Assembly: GCF_000832125.1 (NCBI RefSeq) | Contig: NZ_JPRK01000019.1 | Coordinates: 17,665 to 81,664 of the forward strand | Direction: 5' to 3' | Length of the DNA stretch: 64,000 bases | From: Flavobacterium hibernum | GTDB lineage: Bacteria; Bacteroidota; Bacteroidia; Flavobacteriales; Flavobacteriaceae | Shown: positions 17,376 to 24,953 of the stretch, one piece after another | Layout: each line of letters opens with the position of its first letter | Numbering within the stretch: position 1 is the stretch's first letter | The notes under the pieces: generated by a model | What the model saw: only the letters and a program-made list of their open reading frames with translations | Told to the model about the DNA's origin: nothing | Database searches by the model: none | Position numbers and translations under genes: made by a program

Positions 17376-17406
17376 AAGTCCCGATTTAATCGGGACTTTT
17401 TTTTTC
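17376..17406 (+). terminator. terminator after the Nif3/coiled-coil operon
   Basis: AAGTCCCGATT (17376-17386) pairs with AATCGGGACTT (17388-17398), followed by a run of T. The tip must open to make a loop. Confidence 0.85.
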
Positions 17407-17459
17407 TGTTTTTGCCACAGATTAACAAGATTTTATAGATTTTACTAATCTATTTTTTT

Positions 17460-17528
17460 CGCCACGAATTTCACGAATTATCACGAATCAATTAGTGACA
17501 ATTCGTGAAATTCGTGAAATTCGTGGCG
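17460..17528. repeat. palindromic intergenic element, 20-bp inverted arms
   Basis: The arm at 17460-17479 (CGCCACGAATTTCACGAATT) has its exact complement at 17509-17528. Between them lie further copies of the CACGAATT / AATTCGTG unit, including an extra tandem copy on the right. The result is a potential cruciform or RNA hairpin with a 29-base centre. A degenerate relative occurs at 1328-1345. No coding signal is seen in this gap. Confidence 0.75.
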
Positions 17529-17618
17529 AAAATTTTTACTAATCAGTCAAAATCTTTTTATCCCAATAGCGATCGGGAGTGGCAAAACATTTTTTACCTT
17601 TAGAAAAAAAATTAAGTT

Positions 17619-18479
17619 TTGGGAATTAAAAAAGGAATTCGTTTCATTACATTAAAATCGGTTGGGTCATACATTAATTTTCTAAGTTATGTTCGTCCTC
17701 AAAAAGCTGTTGAACTTTCGTATGCGCTTTTTAGTCAACCTAGAATTGGAAGATTACAAGAAGAAAGTTTACCCAAAGTTTTAAGAAATACAGAAAAAGA
17801 AACGTTTCATCATAACGAGCATCATTTTCAGACTTATATCTGGAAAGGAAACGAAACCAAAATCTTGCTTGTTCACGGTTGGGAAAGTAATGCTGCTCGT
17901 TGGAAAAAAACCTTACCTCATTTACAAAAATCAGGAAGTACCATAATTGCTATCGATGCTCCGGCTCACGGTCAAAGTAGCGGTAAAGAATTCAACGTCC
18001 CTCTATATGCTGAATTTATTAATAAAGCGGTCGAAAAATATCAGCCTACAATAATTATCGGACATTCGATTGGAGGCGCAGCCTGTGTTTATCACCAATA
18101 TTTGTTTCCAAATACAAGTATTAATAAAATGGTGATTCTTGGAGCGCCATCAGAATTAAAAACGTTAATAGACAATTACATTTCGATGTTGAGTTTGAAC
18201 TCTAAAATGTTTTCGCTTTTAGAAAGCAAGTTTATGAGTCGTTTTAATTTTAAACTCGAAGACTTTTCCGGGCAAAAATTTGCATCTCAATTTAATGTTT
18301 CGGGATTAATCGCTCACGATACATCTGATACCATTGTCGCTTTTGATGAAGGAAAAAAAATAGCCAGTAACTGGAAAAACAGTCAGTTTATAGAAACCAT
18401 AGGCCTTGGTCACGGCATGCATGATGATCAATTATATGATAAGGTGATTGAGTTTCTTTTTTCTGAAGGGTCTAAGTAA
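17619..18479 (+). CDS. alpha/beta hydrolase
   Basis: The 286-residue cytoplasmic protein has an alpha/beta hydrolase fold: LLVHGWESNAARW (oxyanion region), the Asp-Ala-Pro-Ala-His-Gly turn, the nucleophile elbow GHSIGGAA, a late Asp in the HDTSDTIVAFDEG stretch, and His in GLGHGMHDD. The catalytic triad is thus complete. Substrate is unknown. The start is TTG at 17619: a TAA lies in frame six bases upstream (17613) and no ATG follows within the first part of the protein, so TTG is almost forced. An ABM-domain gene follows after about 120 bases of repeat-like sequence. Confidence 0.85.
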   Translation: MGIKKGIRFITLKSVGSYINFLSYVRPQKAVELSYALFSQPRIGRLQEESLPKVLRNTEKETFHHNEHHFQTYIWKGNETKILLVHGWESNAARWKKTLPHLQKSGSTIIAIDAPAHGQSSGKEFNVPLYAEFINKAVEKYQPTIIIGHSIGGAACVYHQYLFPNTSINKMVILGAPSELKTLIDNYISMLSLNSKMFSLLESKFMSRFNFKLEDFSGQKFASQFNVSGLIAHDTSDTIVAFDEGKKIASNWKNSQFIETIGLGHGMHDDQLYDKVIEFLFSEGSK

Positions 18480-18558
18480 TAAAGGCTCAAAGTAGCAAAG
18501 GTTCAAAGGTACAGAGGTTTTTTAAAACTGAATAACTTGTATAATTCAACAGTCTGAA

Positions 18559-18596
18559 ATCTAAAGTCTGAAATCTAAAATTCTAAGAAGTCTAAA
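18559..18596. repeat. 38-bp direct repeat, copy 1
   Basis: These 38 bases (a run of TCTAAA/TCTGAAATC units) recur without a change at 19193-19230. This copy ends three bases before the ATG of the ABM-domain gene. Confidence 0.8.
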
Positions 18597-18598
18597 AT

Positions 18599-18943
18599 AT
18601 GATCGCCGTAATTTTTGAAGTAATTCCTAATGAAGGAAAAAGAGAAGAATATCTTGATATAGCAGCAAGTTTGCGACCTGAGTTGGATAAAATAGATGGT
18701 TTTATTTCTATCGAAAGATTTCAGAGCTTTAGTAATCCAGAAAAGGTTTTATCATTATCTTTTTGGAGAGATGAAGAAAGTATTCAGCAATGGAGAAATC
18801 TTGAAATGCACCGTTACGCCCAATCAAAGGGTAGAAATGAAATTTTTAAAGATTATCATTTAAGAATTGCTCATGTTGTTCGCGATTATGGAATGTTTGA
18901 ACGAAAAGAAACACCTGAAGATAGTTCGGAATTTCATTCTTAA
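18599..18943 (+). CDS. ABM-domain (antibiotic biosynthesis monooxygenase-like) protein
   Basis: The 114-residue protein is a ferredoxin-like alpha+beta protein of the ABM family (PF03992). Marks are the opening MIAVIFEVIPNEGKREEYL, DGFISIERFQSFSNPEKVLSLSFWRDEESIQQWR, and HRYAQSKGRNEIF. Relatives include small quinone- or heme-acting oxygenases and many proteins without a known substrate; the close group here is usually annotated as antibiotic biosynthesis monooxygenase. No biosynthetic cluster surrounds it, so a stress or housekeeping role is more likely than antibiotic synthesis. Confidence 0.88.
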   Translation: MIAVIFEVIPNEGKREEYLDIAASLRPELDKIDGFISIERFQSFSNPEKVLSLSFWRDEESIQQWRNLEMHRYAQSKGRNEIFKDYHLRIAHVVRDYGMFERKETPEDSSEFHS

Positions 18944-19249
18944 TAAAGGGACAAAGTTGCAGAGGTTCAGAGGGACAAAGGTTTTTTTTAGATTCTGAAG
19001 TTCTGAGGTTCTAAGTTGCTAAGTCTTTTTTTTAGTGAATAAAGCCATTACTTTGTGTGCATATTAAAAGAACAAAATCCGCTTAAATCCGCTTCTTTGC
19101 AAAGCAAATCCGTGTCATCCGCGTTCTATAAAACGTTTGTGAAGATTTTGTTCCTCAAAAAGACAAAATTGTGTGAAATTTATAATCCAACAATCTAAAG
19201 TCTGAAATCTAAAATTCTAAGAAGTCTAAATTTTGCTTACTTTTGCACT
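18944..19249. other. 306-base gap filled with dispersed repeat text
   Basis: The gap holds GGGACAAAGTTGCAGAGGTTCAGAGGGACAAAG-like words, a CCGCTTAAATCCGCTTC stretch with CGTGTCATCCGCG, and the second copy of the 38-bp repeat. TACTTTTG at 19238-19245 fits a -7 element but lies only four bases before the rluF ATG and has no TTG partner. I see no gene. Confidence 0.55.
19193..19230. repeat. 38-bp direct repeat, copy 2
   Basis: Identical to 18559-18596. This copy lies 19 bases before the rluF ATG, so both copies sit directly in front of a gene start. Confidence 0.8.
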
Positions 19250-20101
19250 ATGGAAGAGAATTTAAAACGTCTGAATAAATTTATTGGTGAAACAGGATAT
19301 TGTTCTCGTCGTGAAGCTGATAAACTTATTGAAGAAGGACGCGTGACAATAAATGGTGTTGTACCAGAAATGGGAACTAAAGTTTCGCAAAATGACGAAG
19401 TGCGTATTGATGGAAAATTGATTGTTGAAAAACATGAAAAATTGGTTTACCTGGCTTTTAACAAACCTTTTGGAATCGAATGTACAACGAATCTTGAGGT
19501 ACGAAATAATATTGTAGATTATATTAATTATCCTAAACGTATTTTTCCAATTGGAAGATTGGATAAAGCCAGTGAGGGTTTAATTTTTATGACTAATGAT
19601 GGTGATATTGTAAACAAGATTTTACGCGCCAGAAATAATCACGAAAAAGAATATACGGTAACGGTTAATAAACCTATTACGGAACGTTTTATACAACGTA
19701 TGGGAAATGGTGTTCCAATTCTTGATACGGTTACCCGAAAATGTAAAGTTGAACAGATTAGTAAGTTCACGTTTAAAATCATTTTAACGCAAGGTTTAAA
19801 CCGTCAAATCCGAAGAATGACAGAATACTTAGGTTATGACGTTACTGCGCTTAAACGAATCAGAATTATCAACATATCGCTTGATATTCCGGTTGGTCGT
19901 TATCGTGACTTGACTGATGATGAAATTAAAGAATTAAATCATTTAATTGAACCATCTAGTAAAACTGAAGAAGCGAGTTTACCAAAACCTGAAGCTCCAA
20001 GACGAAGAACTGATTTTATCTCGAAAGATGATGTTCCAAAACGAAGAACAGATTTTATTTCAAAAGATGATCCGAGATTTAAGAAAAAAGGGGATTATTA
20101 A
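19250..20101 (+). CDS. rluF: 23S rRNA pseudouridine synthase, RluF type
   Basis: The 283-residue protein has an S4 RNA-binding domain (about 6-60: LNKFIGETGYCSRREADKLI) and a pseudouridine synthase domain with the catalytic Asp105 in FPIGRLDKASEGL, then HEKEYTVTVNKPIT and QGLNRQIRRM. The motif set matches E. coli RluF, which modifies U2604 of 23S rRNA (and U35 of a tRNA-Tyr). After about residue 245 comes a basic tail with two near-perfect copies of RRTDFISKDD, not part of the enzyme fold and probably disordered. The site specificity is inferred from family resemblance. Confidence 0.92.
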   Translation: MEENLKRLNKFIGETGYCSRREADKLIEEGRVTINGVVPEMGTKVSQNDEVRIDGKLIVEKHEKLVYLAFNKPFGIECTTNLEVRNNIVDYINYPKRIFPIGRLDKASEGLIFMTNDGDIVNKILRARNNHEKEYTVTVNKPITERFIQRMGNGVPILDTVTRKCKVEQISKFTFKIILTQGLNRQIRRMTEYLGYDVTALKRIRIINISLDIPVGRYRDLTDDEIKELNHLIEPSSKTEEASLPKPEAPRRRTDFISKDDVPKRRTDFISKDDPRFKKKGDY

Positions 20102-20111
20102 ATTGATCTCA

Positions 20112-20151
20112 AAAAAATACCCTTTCGCAAAAACGAAAGGGTATTTTTTTT
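20112..20151. terminator. bidirectional terminator between rluF and corA
   Basis: AAAAAATACCCTTTCG (20112-20127) pairs with CGAAAGGGTATTTTTT (20134-20149) around CAAAAA. It serves two convergent genes. Confidence 0.9.
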
Positions 20152-20176
20152 ATTTGTATTTGAAAATATTATTCTA

Positions 20177-21103
20177 TTAAAACCATCTTCTTCTTTTAAA
20201 CAATAAAAAACCAACGGTAGACAAGATAACCGATATAAATAGTAGAATCCAAATACCATATTTGCTTTCTTCCAGACCATTTGGTACGTTCATTCCGTAT
20301 AAACTGGCGATTAAAGTAGGAATCATTAAGATAATCGAAATCGAAGTCATTTGCTTCATAATATTATTCATATTATTGGATATTACAGAAGCATAAGCAT
20401 CCATCATTCCTGTTAAGATGTTGCTGTAAATATTTGCCGTGTCTTGCGCCTGACTTATTTCGATATCTACATCTTCTAATAAATCGGGATCAAAATGCTC
20501 TCTGTGGGCTTTAAGATTTTTTATTCGGTGAAATAAAACATTATTCCCTTTAAGTGAAGTAATAAAGAAAACCAGACATTTTTCTATTTGCAAAAGCGCC
20601 TGTAACTCTTCATTCTTGATCGACTTTTCTAAATTATCTTCTGCCAGTTTTATCTTTTGATTGATTTGTTTCAAGTATTTTAAATACCAAATACTTGATG
20701 ACAACAACAACCTTAAAACCAAGTCAAAATTATCTTTTATAGTTATATTTTTTCGTTTGGTGTATTGTACAAAATCTGCAACTATTTCGGTTTTGTAAAA
20801 ACTAATGGTAACACAAACATCATCTTTAAAAATCAATCCAATCGGAATAGTCTGAAAAGGTAATTTGACATCATTACTTTTTATTGGAATACGCATGATA
20901 AACAAATTCCATCCATCTTCAGATTCCATACGAGGTCTTTCGTCGATATCTTCAATATCATTATAAAAGGCTTCTGGAATTTGAAGTTCTTCCAGTAAAT
21001 ATTTTTTTTCTGTTTCTGAAGGAGATTCAATGTTGATCCAGCAATTTGGAGTCCATTCTTTGATCTCGATTAATCCGTTATTGTTTTTGTAAAAGGCTTT
21101 CAT
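20177..21103 (-). CDS. corA: CorA family magnesium/divalent cation channel
   Basis: The 308-residue protein has the CorA layout: a cytoplasmic alpha/beta funnel domain, a long helix (about 140-250), and two C-terminal membrane segments (about 250-270 and 282-302) joined by the periplasmic loop with the YGMNVPNG signature, which forms the ion selectivity filter. The C-terminus ends in basic residues (KRRRWF), as usual. CorA forms pentamers that admit Mg2+, and in some lineages Co2+ or Zn2+. It stands alone with a terminator shared with rluF. Confidence 0.93.
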   Translation of the reverse strand: MKAFYKNNNGLIEIKEWTPNCWINIESPSETEKKYLLEELQIPEAFYNDIEDIDERPRMESEDGWNLFIMRIPIKSNDVKLPFQTIPIGLIFKDDVCVTISFYKTEIVADFVQYTKRKNITIKDNFDLVLRLLLSSSIWYLKYLKQINQKIKLAEDNLEKSIKNEELQALLQIEKCLVFFITSLKGNNVLFHRIKNLKAHREHFDPDLLEDVDIEISQAQDTANIYSNILTGMMDAYASVISNNMNNIMKQMTSISIILMIPTLIASLYGMNVPNGLEESKYGIWILLFISVILSTVGFLLFKRRRWF

Positions 21104-21253
21104 TTAAAAATTGCGGGGTTTAGTATAGCAATTTGAAAAAGATCAAAAGCTATTTAATTAATTACTAACGAATAATAATCGTCCATTGGAGAAGTTTTTT
21201 TAAAGTGTTGCAAAAGTATCTTTTATTTTTCTAACCAAAAATAATTAAACATT

Positions 21254-21290
21254 AAAAAACCACCTTAAATACATTATTAAGACGGTTTTT
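21254..21290 (-). terminator. terminator after the regulator/membrane operon
   Basis: AAAAAACC...CTTAA on the left pairs imperfectly with TTAAG..GGTTTTTT on the right; read on the - strand a run of T follows. It lies just after the stop at 21299. Confidence 0.65.
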
Positions 21291-21298
21291 TAATTTTA

Positions 21299-22684
21299 TT
21301 ACTTATTATTTACAAACTCATAATACAAGGCTTTTGAAAGAAATGATTTATTTTGATATTCGTCAATTTGTTCTTCTCTCTTAACTTCTTCTAATTGACC
21401 ATTTAAATGATTCTTAGAAAAATATTCCCTGCGGGCTTCATCATTAAAATTTAAAGTACTCAAGAACATAGGCTCTGCACATTTATTTACTGAGATATTA
21501 TAATTTGTTATCAAATTCCCCCAGTTTACAAAACTGCATATTAAAACTGTTCCGTAAAAATACCATACCATTTGATTTGCCAAATAAGCATTTGTTTTTT
21601 GTTTTGTGATTTTTAGAAAAACAAAAACTAAGCCTATAATTGCTAAAACCAGAAAAGCATAAACACCCAATCGTTTATAAGTTAATCCTTGAACGGCGAT
21701 ATACTCGGAGTTTTTAATGAATGCACTTACGATTAAAAGTCCGTTTAAAACGATCCAAATTTTGGCTAATTTTTTAAGATTAGCCGCTTTTTTATCAAAG
21801 TTAAATCCTCCTTTAAAATAGAATAATATTAAACCTACTGCCATAATAATCGAGAAGATTACTGAATTTACTCTTTCGTGAGTATCCGCACTTAAGTTTG
21901 GATTCTTTACTACTTCAAAAAACTGTTCGTAATTATAGGTTATTATAAAAACCAAAAGCATAAAATTTAAAAGTACTAAAGTTACCTCGCCACTTTTTCT
22001 TTCAAAATCGAGATCAAGAAACGAAAATGTTTGCTGATTTTTGATTTCGGCTATATTATCGAAATCATTATTCAGCAGTTCGTTTTTTTCATAGCAAACT
22101 TCGGGAACCCAATAATTCCAAAAACTGAAAGAAATATAAAATCCTAAAATCCCAATTAACACAACTTCTACAATATCAATATCTAATGTATAATCTGTCA
22201 GTAATGATGAGAAATGAGAACTACCAAATGAGTACGCGGTAAAAAAGACAATTAAAAAGATGGCTGGAATAATAAAATAAGCCACTAACTTTTTAGCAAA
22301 GTTGTTGTGTATTTTTCTCTCTGGAAGCCATTGGCTGAACATAAAAACCCGCCCCAATGTGGTAAATGCGTTCAGGAATACAAGTGGAAAAATCTGCACT
22401 ATTTTAAGTTTTTTATCCTGAGTTTTAAACTGTAAAAAAAGAACAGACATTGACAAAGCCAAAAAAGAAGCAAAATCTCCGTACCAAGCAAAGGCCAAAC
22501 AAGACAGAACTGATGTTACAACAAGAATTAAATGTGTTCGCTCTGTAAATCGATCCTGAAAGAAATAACATATCAGACCGGTTAATAATAGTGCAAAAAT
22601 AGCGAGGTTTACTCCTATTGACTCGTTGTAAAAAAGCAGTGTAAAAATCAAACTGCTAGCTAAAATAATTTGGTATTTTTTCAT
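21299..22684 (-). CDS. polytopic membrane protein, DUF4173/DUF4153 type
   Basis: The 461-residue protein is almost wholly hydrophobic, with about eleven to thirteen membrane segments and short polar loops; the longest loop (about 200-225, rich in Glu and Asn) and a charged C-terminal tail of about 65 residues stand out. Blocks such as NAFTTLGRVFMFSQWLPERK and AYFIIPAIFLIVFFTAY fit the DUF4173/DUF4153 group; I am not sure which of the two names applies. Function unknown. I chose the ATG at 22684 over the in-frame TTG at 22717, since the latter lies inside a 17-bp palindrome (22704-22720). It is the last gene of a three-gene operon with a winged-helix regulator. Confidence 0.75.
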   Translation of the reverse strand: MKKYQIILASSLIFTLLFYNESIGVNLAIFALLLTGLICYFFQDRFTERTHLILVVTSVLSCLAFAWYGDFASFLALSMSVLFLQFKTQDKKLKIVQIFPLVFLNAFTTLGRVFMFSQWLPERKIHNNFAKKLVAYFIIPAIFLIVFFTAYSFGSSHFSSLLTDYTLDIDIVEVVLIGILGFYISFSFWNYWVPEVCYEKNELLNNDFDNIAEIKNQQTFSFLDLDFERKSGEVTLVLLNFMLLVFIITYNYEQFFEVVKNPNLSADTHERVNSVIFSIIMAVGLILFYFKGGFNFDKKAANLKKLAKIWIVLNGLLIVSAFIKNSEYIAVQGLTYKRLGVYAFLVLAIIGLVFVFLKITKQKTNAYLANQMVWYFYGTVLICSFVNWGNLITNYNISVNKCAEPMFLSTLNFNDEARREYFSKNHLNGQLEEVKREEQIDEYQNKSFLSKALYYEFVNNK

Positions 22685-22703
22685 GTTTTTAGTTTTTAAA
22701 AGC

Positions 22704-22720
22704 ACTTTGCAATTCAAAGT
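22704..22720. promoter_or_regulatory. 17-bp palindrome, candidate operator 2
   Basis: ACTTTGCAATTCAAAGT has 6-bp perfect arms (ACTTTG/CAAAGT). It lies 20 bases before the ATG of the DUF4173-like gene. It differs by one base from the complement of the site at 23667-23683. Confidence 0.55.
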
Positions 22721-22743
22721 ATTTAGGTAAAAAAATATAGTTA

Positions 22744-23034
22744 TTACGATTTCATTAATTTTTCAAGGTAAGATAGGTGCTCTTTAAAGGCTGCACGTCC
22801 TCTAGGTGTAACTTGGTACGAAGTTTTAGGCTTTTTACCCACAAACTCTTTTTTGACTTCGATATATTCAGCTTTTTCAAGTGCCGAGGAATGACTGGCT
22901 AAATTTCCATCTGTGATATTCAATAGATTTTTCATCTCGGTAAAATCAACCCATTCATTAACCATCAGAATGGACATAATACCCAATCTAACACGGCTTT
23001 CAAAATCTTTATTTAGTTTATCAATAATTCCCAT
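22744..23034 (-). CDS. winged-helix transcriptional regulator
   Basis: The 96-residue protein is a single winged helix-turn-helix domain: MGIIDKLNKDFESRVRLGIMSILM, WVDFTEMKNLLNITDGNLASHSSALEKAEYIEVKKEF as the HTH and recognition helix, and the wing KPKTSYQVTPRGRAAFKEHL. It fits the PF13601 (HTH_27) group, small regulators related to MarR/PadR proteins. No ligand or metal site is evident. It lies between two membrane protein genes on the same strand (gaps of 8 and 59 bases). Two near-identical palindromes, one at the operon promoter and one before the third gene, are likely binding sites, so autoregulation is the simplest reading. Confidence 0.88.
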   Translation of the reverse strand: MGIIDKLNKDFESRVRLGIMSILMVNEWVDFTEMKNLLNITDGNLASHSSALEKAEYIEVKKEFVGKKPKTSYQVTPRGRAAFKEHLSYLEKLMKS

Positions 23035-23042
23035 TATTTGGA

Positions 23043-23657
23043 TTATTTATATTTTTTGAACATTATTAATCCGTACAAGATATGCAAAATACCAAAACCA
23101 ATGATCCAAAAAACTAAACCATATCCAATATAAAAAAGAGAAATAAACCCCAGAACTAACTCGCAGAATCCTAAATATTTAATATCCGAAAATGTATATT
23201 TTTCGGCATTTATAAGTGCTAAACCATAAAAAATTAAAGTTGCCGGCGCTACGAAACCATAAATTTGATGGTACAAAAGAGCCAAACAAAATATTCCTCC
23301 TGCCAAAAGCGGAATAGTTAAATTAAAAAGCATTTTTTTTGTCGCTGACGTCCAAATAGGTAAATCGTATTTTTTGCTTTTTCTAATAGTAAAAAGTAGT
23401 CCAAATACAAAAGCACAGATTAAAATAATAACTCCTGTAACAAACAACTGAGAAACCAAACTTGCCGGGACATAAATTTGTTGTCCTCCAAAATACTCGA
23501 TGCCGTTTGCTTTGAATAATTGAAAAACATATAATCCGCCTATTAAAGCTGAAAGTCCGGCAAATACTCCTGAGAGTCCGCTTAGGGATATACATCTTGA
23601 AGAACGTTCCATCATGGAACGGATATGCGCTAAATCCTCTTGGTGCTGTTGATTCAT
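23043..23657 (-). CDS. five-segment membrane protein of unknown function
   Basis: The 204-residue protein opens with a polar stretch (MNQQHQEDLAHIRSMMERSSRC) and a LSGLSGVFAGLSALIGG segment, followed by four more hydrophobic segments (about 66-88, 110-127, 132-147, 160-195, the last perhaps two). I do not recognise a named family. Proteins like it occur as first gene in front of a small winged-helix regulator in Flavobacteriia, as here. The N-terminal motif resembles that of other regulator-linked membrane proteins, so it may sense a membrane signal; this is inference. Confidence 0.7.
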   Translation of the reverse strand: MNQQHQEDLAHIRSMMERSSRCISLSGLSGVFAGLSALIGGLYVFQLFKANGIEYFGGQQIYVPASLVSQLFVTGVIILICAFVFGLLFTIRKSKKYDLPIWTSATKKMLFNLTIPLLAGGIFCLALLYHQIYGFVAPATLIFYGLALINAEKYTFSDIKYLGFCELVLGFISLFYIGYGLVFWIIGFGILHILYGLIMFKKYK

Positions 23658-23666
23658 AATAAAAGT

Positions 23667-23683
23667 ACTTTGTATTGCAAAGT
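23667..23683. promoter_or_regulatory. 17-bp palindrome, candidate operator 1
   Basis: ACTTTGTATTGCAAAGT on the + strand; its complement ACTTTGCAATACAAAGT differs by a single base from the site at 22704-22720. It overlaps the -7 element of the operon promoter (23678-23685), where a repressor would block RNA polymerase. Confidence 0.6.
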
Positions 23684-23706
23684 TATATTTTATTTTGAAT
23701 TGACAA
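23678..23706 (-). promoter_or_regulatory. promoter TTG-N18-TAACTTTG for the regulator operon
   Basis: On the - strand TTG (complement of 23704-23706) and TAACTTTG (complement of 23678-23685) are 18 bases apart, a full Bacteroidota consensus. The start codon at 23657 is about 20 bases downstream. Confidence 0.75.
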
Positions 23707-23872
23707 GCGTTAAATTGATTTTTTTTATCTATAAAAATTTAAAATCATTACAAGAATGAGACTCATTTACAATCTGGTTTGCATGAGAGATAGAGCCGAC
23801 TGTATTTGCGAATGGCGCACATAAGCAGAATTTTAAATAATACCTGCTGTAAATGCGGTCACACCCAAACTT

Positions 23873-23907
23873 TATAAAACAACAAAGCCTACTCAATTGA
23901 ATAGGCT
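23873..23907 (-). terminator. weak terminator after folD
   Basis: AGCCTA-C-TCAATTGA-A-TAGGCT (23886-23907) is a near-perfect palindrome; on the - strand a T-rich stretch follows. Confidence 0.5.
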
Positions 23908-23930
23908 CTGCTTATATTTATTTGAAAAAA

Positions 23931-24815
23931 TTATTTTTTCGCGCTTCTCATTTTTCTTGCTAAAAGCGTATTTTGAAGTAACATTGCAATTGTCATTGGT
24001 CCTACTCCACCAGGAACAGGTGTAATAAATGATGATTTTTTGCTTACTCCGTCAAAATCAACATCTCCTTTTATAACATACCCTTTTGGATTTGAAGCAT
24101 CTTCTACACGAGTAATTCCAACATCTACAATTACAACTCCGTCTTTAACCATATCTGCTTTTAAGAATTCAGGAACTCCTAACGCTGTAATAATAATATC
24201 TGCGTTTTTAGTGAATTCAGCTAAGTTTTTAGTTCGACTATGGGTTAAAGTTACTGTTGAATCTCCAGGATTTCCTTTACGACTCATTAAGATACTCATT
24301 GGGCGACCTACAATATGACTTCTTCCGATAACTACGGTATGTTTTCCGGCAGTTTCAACATTGTAACGCTCCAACAACTGCATGATTCCAAATGGTGTTG
24401 CCGGAATAAAACTTTCCATCTCTAAAGCCATTCTACCAAAGTTCGTTGGATGAAAACCATCAACGTCTTTATCAGGATCAATTGCTAATAAGATCTTTTG
24501 TTCGTCGATATGTTTTGGTAATGGCAATTGTACTATGAAACCATCAAGATCATCATCTTCATTTAATTCTTTAATTTTTGCCAGTAAATCTTCTTCGGTA
24601 ATATCTTCCGGTAAGCTTACCAAAGTTGAATCAAAGCCAATTTGCTGGCAAGATTTTACTTTACTTCCTACGTAAGTTAAACTTGCTCCGTTTGTTCCAA
24701 CAATTACAGCTGCCAAATGAGGTACTTTTCCTCCGGCATCTTTTATGGATTGAACTTCGGCTGCGATTTCGTTTTTAATGTCTTCAGCTGTTTTTTTACC
24801 GTCTAGTAGTTGCAT
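23931..24815 (-). CDS. folD: bifunctional methylenetetrahydrofolate dehydrogenase/cyclohydrolase
   Basis: FolD interconverts 5,10-methylene-THF, 5,10-methenyl-THF and 10-formyl-THF with NADP+ in the cytoplasm and so supplies one-carbon units for purines and fMet-tRNA. The 294-residue product has TYVGSKVKSCQQIGF with the catalytic Lys (YxxxK), DGFIVQLPLPKHID, the NADP-binding GRSHIVGRP block and the closing PGGVGPMTIAMLLQNT. All are canonical. It lies between ffh and the regulator operon on the - strand, with 138 bases to ffh, so it is probably its own unit. Confidence 0.97.
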   Translation of the reverse strand: MQLLDGKKTAEDIKNEIAAEVQSIKDAGGKVPHLAAVIVGTNGASLTYVGSKVKSCQQIGFDSTLVSLPEDITEEDLLAKIKELNEDDDLDGFIVQLPLPKHIDEQKILLAIDPDKDVDGFHPTNFGRMALEMESFIPATPFGIMQLLERYNVETAGKHTVVIGRSHIVGRPMSILMSRKGNPGDSTVTLTHSRTKNLAEFTKNADIIITALGVPEFLKADMVKDGVVIVDVGITRVEDASNPKGYVIKGDVDFDGVSKKSSFITPVPGGVGPMTIAMLLQNTLLARKMRSAKK

Positions 24816-24889
24816 TATTCTGTAGTTAAAATGTTTTAGATTTAAAGTTTCAAATGCGAAACTTAGATTAATTTATTATTCTCTTTTAA

Positions 24890-24945
24890 TTAAAAAATTT
24901 AAGGTCTAAAATTCCAATTCGTTTTGAAACTTTAAACCTTAAATT
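24890..24945 (-). terminator. terminator after ffh
   Basis: AATTTAAGGT (24896-24905) pairs with ACCTTAAATT (24936-24945), extended by a few more pairs inside. On the - strand a T run follows the hairpin. Confidence 0.6.
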
Positions 24946-24953
24946 ATATTTTA

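Noticed and set aside
18599..18943. Part of an antibiotic biosynthesis cluster
   Set aside because: Only the domain name suggests it; the neighbours are a hydrolase and an rRNA modification gene.
24845..24864. AAGTTTC-AAATGC-GAAACTT hairpin before folD as an operator
   Set aside because: Only seven pairs in A/T-rich text; similar words (GAAACTTTAAACC) occur nearby by composition. No promoter overlap is seen.
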